Of a stretch of 64,000 bases of DNA, positions 60,801 to 64,000 are shown piece after piece; position 1 is the stretch's first letter; each line of letters begins with the position of its first letter. Below the pieces are notes generated by a model. It was not told where the DNA came from, ran no database searches, and was given only the letters and a program-made list of their open reading frames with translations. The stretch spans positions 2,356,001 through 2,420,000 of the forward strand of contig NZ_RBIL01000002.1 in the NCBI RefSeq assembly GCF_003633755.1. Reading direction: 5' to 3'. The DNA comes from Solirubrobacter pauli (GTDB lineage: Bacteria > Actinomycetota > Thermoleophilia > Solirubrobacterales > Solirubrobacteraceae). The translations under genes and the position numbers were made by a program.

Positions 60801-61936
60801 CGCGAAACGCCGTCCGACGCCGTGCGCTTCAGCGGGGTGTGGGCGCCGACGGCGGCCGCGACGCCTGCGACGTCTCGCTGCTGGAGTGACTGGTTAAGCG
60901 GGTGGCCCAGCAATGCACGCTGGTCACGGAGCCGGATCTCGTCGAGCTCGGACTCGAACAGTCCGCCGAGCGCCGCCTTCGCGCCTGCCGAAGACCGAGA
61001 GCCGACAGCCGACCACGCGAGTTCGGCGAACTCCTCTAGGCGTTGCGCGGCGATGTCCTGTGTGATCCCATCGGGAAGCTTGATCGGTCCCGCGACGCCG
61101 GCGGGATCGTCGGTGAGCGACGCTCGGATCCTGATCGCCGCGCCGGTGAAGAAGGTCGCCAACGCGGTCGCGAGCGGCAGTCGCTCGTCGACGAGGTCGA
61201 GGCCGAGCGCAGACAGGTTCCACGAGCACATGATCGGCCCGATGGCGCTTCGGGCTCCGTCCTGCTTGACGGCGCGCTTGGCGAGGCGGACCACGTGCGT
61301 GCGGTGGACCGCGAGCTTGCGCGGGTCTCGCTCGGTCATCAGCCAGGTGTGTCGCTCGGGATTGGCCGGGTCCCACCACTTCCGGCGGCGGTTCGGGATC
61401 CAGAGACCGCGGTGTTCCTGGTCGCGTCGGAGGGCGACGATTAGGTCGACGTACGGGTCGACGGGCTCGTCGTCCTCGAACTCGACGGGCTCGTTGAACT
61501 CGAACTTGATCGCGCGGTTGCCGGTGAGGTCGAGACTCAGCTCCGGGTAGCCGGCAGCTCGGACCCGGGGCTCGATGAACGCCGCGAACGAGCGGTAGAA
61601 GGCCTCGGGACCGAGGCCGGCGCCCGGGGCCTCGGGGCCGTACGCGCGGAACTCGTGCGGTCGGCGGTCGATGACGACCCCGCCGTCCGCGTCGCCCAGA
61701 GGCGAGTTGTGCGTGCCGTGGGCGATGGACCCGGAGCGGTAGCTGCGGTTGGCGGCATCGTGTTCCCGGGCGATGCGGAGAACCAGGTTGCGCCGGCGTT
61801 TCGCCTCGCCAAGAACGTCAGGCGGGACGGCGATCTGGCGGAGGATCTGCTCGACGACAAGGTCGGCCGGGGATTCGACGATCGGCGGAAACCGATACTG
61901 CGGGCCGACGGGGGGAGCGAGGTCGCGCTTCGTCAT
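60797..61936 (-). CDS. CBASS-type cyclic oligonucleotide synthase (CD-NTase)
   Basis: 379 residues with a polymerase-beta-like nucleotidyltransferase core: Gly69-Ser70 in RSYRSGSIAHGTHNSP, metal-binding Asp82 and Asp84 in LGDADGGVVID, and a third acidic residue Asp164 in DPYVDLIVALRR. This GS...DxD...D set is that of CD-NTases, which make cyclic di- or trinucleotides on phage infection. C-terminal helical half GLDLVDERLPLATALATFFTGAA. AAGGAAG is well placed before the ATG. It leads a leftward operon (CD-NTase, E2, membrane protein) with 4-nt overlaps. Product nucleotide is unknown. Confidence 0.83.
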   Translation of the reverse strand: MTKRDLAPPVGPQYRFPPIVESPADLVVEQILRQIAVPPDVLGEAKRRRNLVLRIAREHDAANRSYRSGSIAHGTHNSPLGDADGGVVIDRRPHEFRAYGPEAPGAGLGPEAFYRSFAAFIEPRVRAAGYPELSLDLTGNRAIKFEFNEPVEFEDDEPVDPYVDLIVALRRDQEHRGLWIPNRRRKWWDPANPERHTWLMTERDPRKLAVHRTHVVRLAKRAVKQDGARSAIGPIMCSWNLSALGLDLVDERLPLATALATFFTGAAIRIRASLTDDPAGVAGPIKLPDGITQDIAAQRLEEFAELAWSAVGSRSSAGAKAALGGLFESELDEIRLRDQRALLGHPLNQSLQQRDVAGVAAAVGAHTPLKRTASDGVSR

Positions 61937-62046
61937 CGTGTCTTCCTTGCTCGCGGTTGAGCCTTAGAGGAGGTCAGGGAACGTTCATTAACACGATAAT
62001 CCCTCGACCGGCAGAATGCGCGTTATCGCGCCGGGTCGCACACACC

Positions 62047-62069
62047 CTCGAACCTTTCGTGGGTTCGAG
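62047..62069. other. Hairpin with tRNA T-loop-like sequence
   Basis: CTCGAACC (62047-62054) and GGTTCGAG (62062-62069) form a perfect 8-bp stem with a 7-nt loop. The right arm extended (GGTTCGAGTCC) resembles a tRNA T-arm, but the expected 5-bp T-stem and acceptor do not pair, so no tRNA is called. It lies between the divergent CD-NTase and DUF4304 genes. Confidence 0.4.
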
Positions 62070-62142
62070 TCCTGATCGGCCTGAAGTAGCGCTTCTCGAC
62101 GAACTCGCACCTCGGCACAGAGCGCGCTGACAGGATCTCGGC

Positions 62143-62811
62143 GTGTCCTCGATCGATGCGTTGGACGGGCTCGCACGCGAACATCTGCACCCGTTGCTTC
62201 GTGAGCGCGGGTTCAGACGTCAGGGGACCACCTGGTGGTACGGAAGCGCCCAAGAGGGGTGGGTTCTGATCGTGCTTTCGCGCTGGAAGTACAACGAACC
62301 GGCGCGGGCACAGTTCTCGGTCGACACTGTCGTGTGGCCGGTCGGGACCTGGGAGACCGAGATGGCGTTCACGGCGACCAGCGCGCAGCGGCCACGCCCT
62401 GATGCGCGGTTGAACGCCCCCTTGTTCGCGGGTCCGCGCGAGTTGATGTCGGCGCGCTATGGCGACTGCGACTGGCCGTGGTCGATACAGACACAGCCCG
62501 TGACGGGACTCGTCGACGACATTCACTGGTTCTGCGTTGAGCACGCGATCCCGTCGGCGCTCGAGCACCTGAGCGTCGATATCGCGTTGCGCGCGCTGAC
62601 CGATCCCGGCTCGAGATGGACCAAGCTTGCGCCGATGTGGTCGCTGATCTACGCGTGCGGCATGCTCGCTCGCGCGGCCCCCGACCATGACCGCTTCTCA
62701 GACACGGTGATCGCACTTCGCGACGCCTGGCTTGCCGACCCCCGGCCCGATTTCCTGCAACCCACGCTTCAGCGGTGGTGCCAACTCGCTGAAGTCCCTT
62801 TCGAACCGTGA
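62143..62811 (+). CDS. DUF4304-domain protein
   Basis: 222 residues. N-terminal LHPLLRERGFRRQGTTWWYGSAQEGWVLIVLSRWKYNEPARAQFSVDTVVWP matches the DUF4304 start (GFRxxGxTWxR ... VxxQxSxxN). These are cytosolic proteins of unknown role, often in variable islands. The C-terminal half is helical with no recognised motif. GTG start. Codon use is noticeably less G/C-biased at third positions than the host part of the window. Confidence 0.7.
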   Translation: MSSIDALDGLAREHLHPLLRERGFRRQGTTWWYGSAQEGWVLIVLSRWKYNEPARAQFSVDTVVWPVGTWETEMAFTATSAQRPRPDARLNAPLFAGPRELMSARYGDCDWPWSIQTQPVTGLVDDIHWFCVEHAIPSALEHLSVDIALRALTDPGSRWTKLAPMWSLIYACGMLARAAPDHDRFSDTVIALRDAWLADPRPDFLQPTLQRWCQLAEVPFEP

Positions 62812-62931
62812 CCCGAACGAGCGTCTTGACGAACTCGTCCTGTTCCGGTCGTCGACGTTGCTTGGCTCCGCCACGGTTGGAGCGTTCCCGGACATCAACC
62901 GCCCATCGTCGGGCCGCCGGGATGGTCTCGT

Positions 62932-63246
62932 CTACTTCGGAACTTCGTACAAGTCCCCACCGTGAGCCCTGACACCATCCGCGAGCAACGAGAGCAACTG
63001 TGCGGTGCGGGTGTCCGGCGCGCCGGCCCGGCTGTCGAGGGCGATGCGCCACGGAAGGTCGGCCAGATCCGGATGATCGGCGGCCATCTGACCGTCCAGC
63101 ACGAACGCGAGATAGGTGTTGACCTTGGCCTGCAAGGTCAACAGCTGGTCGTCGGTTCCTGTCCATCGGTCCTGCTGGACGATGTGCAGGACCGCGTGCC
63201 CATTCGGACTCACGGAGAGAAAATCGATGTAGTCGGTGTCGAGCAC
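62932..63246 (-). CDS. DUF6572-like small protein
   Basis: 104 residues: MLDTDYIDFLSVSPNGHAVLHIVQQDRWTGTDDQLLTLQAKVNTYLAFVLDGQMA, resembling DUF6572 (xxDxxxLxxxGxxxVLxIxDDLxWxxxDEHLxLLQxKLNxYLxFIExGQ). The product is acidic and cytosolic with unknown function. GTG start at 63246. Such genes occur beside toxin-immunity and mobile-element cargo. Isolated between two short intergenic stretches that show no other gene. Confidence 0.68.
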   Translation of the reverse strand: MLDTDYIDFLSVSPNGHAVLHIVQQDRWTGTDDQLLTLQAKVNTYLAFVLDGQMAADHPDLADLPWRIALDSRAGAPDTRTAQLLSLLADGVRAHGGDLYEVPK

Positions 63247-63393
63247 CAGGCTGAATCATCGCTTCTCGTTCTGCACCCTGCGCCGATGCCGGACGGGCGT
63301 GATCCCACAGGCTGCCGAGAGCAGCGCTTTCGACGGTTGCGTCGGTTCTGACGCGGTGGTACGCCTCGCGGCGTCGAGCCGTGAGGAGGCGCC

Positions 63394-64000
63394 ATGTCTG
63401 TGTCAACGTCGTCGAAATTGCCGAGCGGCGGTCGATCGCCGGCCGCAGCGCGAGGCTACCGAGCCGGTCGCTCGTCGCGCACCAGGGGACGGCGATACCC
63501 GCCCGATCCACCGCGGGTCGAGGAGATCATCGCGGTGATGCGTTGCTGCGGCGACGGGCTCTACGGGTTACGTGCCCGCGGTTTGATCGCTGTGCTCTGG
63601 CGCTCTGGTCTTCGGGTGCAGGAGGCGCTCGATCTGACCGAGCTCGACTTGGACCGGCGCCGTGGCTCGCTGTTGGTGCGGCGAGGCAAGGGCGGCCGAC
63701 GTCGTGAAGTTGGGATGGACGATTGGGGCTTTGCGCAGCTCGAGCCGTGGCTGCGAGCGCGCGAGCAGATGCCGGTCGGACCGTTGTTCTGCGTGGTCAA
63801 CGGCCGCTCCTGTGGTCGCCCCTGGCGTGCCTCGGCTGCGCGAGTAACGCTACACCGGCAAGCCGCCCGGGCTGGCGTGTGGCGACGATTCGTACCGCAT
63901 CAGCTTCGTCACGCTCACGCGCTTGAGCTGCTTCGCGAGGGTGTGCCGCTGAACGTCATCCAGCGCCAACTCGGTCACCGCAACCGCGGCGTGACGTCTA
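63394..64000 (+). CDS. Tyrosine recombinase/phage integrase (3' end off the window)
   Basis: At least 202 residues before the right edge. The catalytic domain shows Arg in LWRSGLRVQEALDL, a Lys in VRRGKGGRRREVGM, HxLRH as PHQLRHAHALEL, and a His in QRQLGHRN; the nucleophile Tyr lies beyond the window. The N-terminal core-binding region is unusually short (about 50 residues, basic and Ser/Arg-rich), as in small integrases of genomic islands. GAGGAGG is well placed before the ATG. It supports the view that the right end of the window is an integrated element. Confidence 0.85.
   Translation, partial: MSVSTSSKLPSGGRSPAAARGYRAGRSSRTRGRRYPPDPPRVEEIIAVMRCCGDGLYGLRARGLIAVLWRSGLRVQEALDLTELDLDRRRGSLLVRRGKGGRRREVGMDDWGFAQLEPWLRAREQMPVGPLFCVVNGRSCGRPWRASAARVTLHRQAARAGVWRRFVPHQLRHAHALELLREGVPLNVIQRQLGHRNRGVTS

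Noticed and set aside
62047-62075. Possible tRNA gene from a T-loop-like GGTTCGAGTCC
   Set aside because: No matching T-stem, anticodon arm or acceptor stem can be paired around it.
1-64000. CRISPR array, rRNA genes or prophage structural genes
   Set aside because: No regularly spaced repeats, rRNA signatures or capsid/tail-like proteins were seen; the only mobile-element enzyme is the recombinase at the right edge.

Overview
This is a 64 kb window of very GC-rich chromosomal DNA. It most likely comes from a Thermoleophilia-type actinobacterium (Solirubrobacter/Conexibacter-like). This is inferred from G/C-saturated third codon positions, frequent GTG starts, operons built on 4-nt ATGA/GTGA stop-start overlaps, an F420-dependent glucose-6-phosphate dehydrogenase homologue, a WS/DGAT acyltransferase, a Gram-positive-type SOS box and candidate leaderless promoters. 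No rRNA gene, intact tRNA gene or CRISPR array was seen.

Left part (1-17 kb). A glycogen pair (pgm, glgC) runs leftward off the edge. Next come a WS/DGAT-tryptophan 2,3-dioxygenase pair, three tandem secreted delta-60-repeat paralogues and a secreted cupredoxin. A tightly overlapping six-gene operon follows: RidA-like protein, aryl-CoA ligase, acyl-CoA dehydrogenase, enoyl-CoA hydratase, SDR, and a monooxygenase fused to an Old Yellow Enzyme domain. It matches the aerobic CoA-dependent 2-aminobenzoate (anthranilate) pathway known from Azoarcus evansii.

Middle (17-36 kb). GntR and TetR regulators and an HD-GYP/MerR fusion precede a START-like protein coupled to an FAD-Rieske oxidoreductase. 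An aromatic-acid block follows: aldehyde dehydrogenase, feruloyl-CoA-synthase-like ligase and hotdog thioesterase on one strand, and a divergent phenylacetyl-CoA-epoxidase-like operon on the other. In that operon PaaD is split into two genes and no PaaE is visible. Citrate synthase, CGNR, SDR, PhzF, an epimerase/TetR pair with a multi-site operator, an orphan response regulator and a secreted S1 protease come next.

36-58.7 kb. A MIO ammonia-lyase with a phenylalanine-type pocket is followed by four consecutive secreted propeller-like proteins. Then come a VOC protein, a dinB with an SOS box, an MFS/ArsR pair, a serine hydrolase, a TetR-DHA2 efflux operon, and an F420-dependent glucose-6-phosphate dehydrogenase homologue coupled to an SMP-30 lactonase and an M19 dipeptidase. 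A molybdopterin oxidoreductase / ferredoxin-reductase-like / DUF6510 cluster and a GT2-GtrA glycosyltransferase close this part.

Right end (58.7-64 kb). Composition drops and codon use becomes more mixed, which suggests an acquired island. It carries a candidate anti-phage system resembling type II-short CBASS: a CD-NTase, an E2-like protein and a small membrane protein joined by 4-nt overlaps, followed by an HTH-TIR gene with its own apparent leaderless promoter. Two small DUF-type genes and a tyrosine recombinase running off the right edge follow. This island is the most interesting part of the window.
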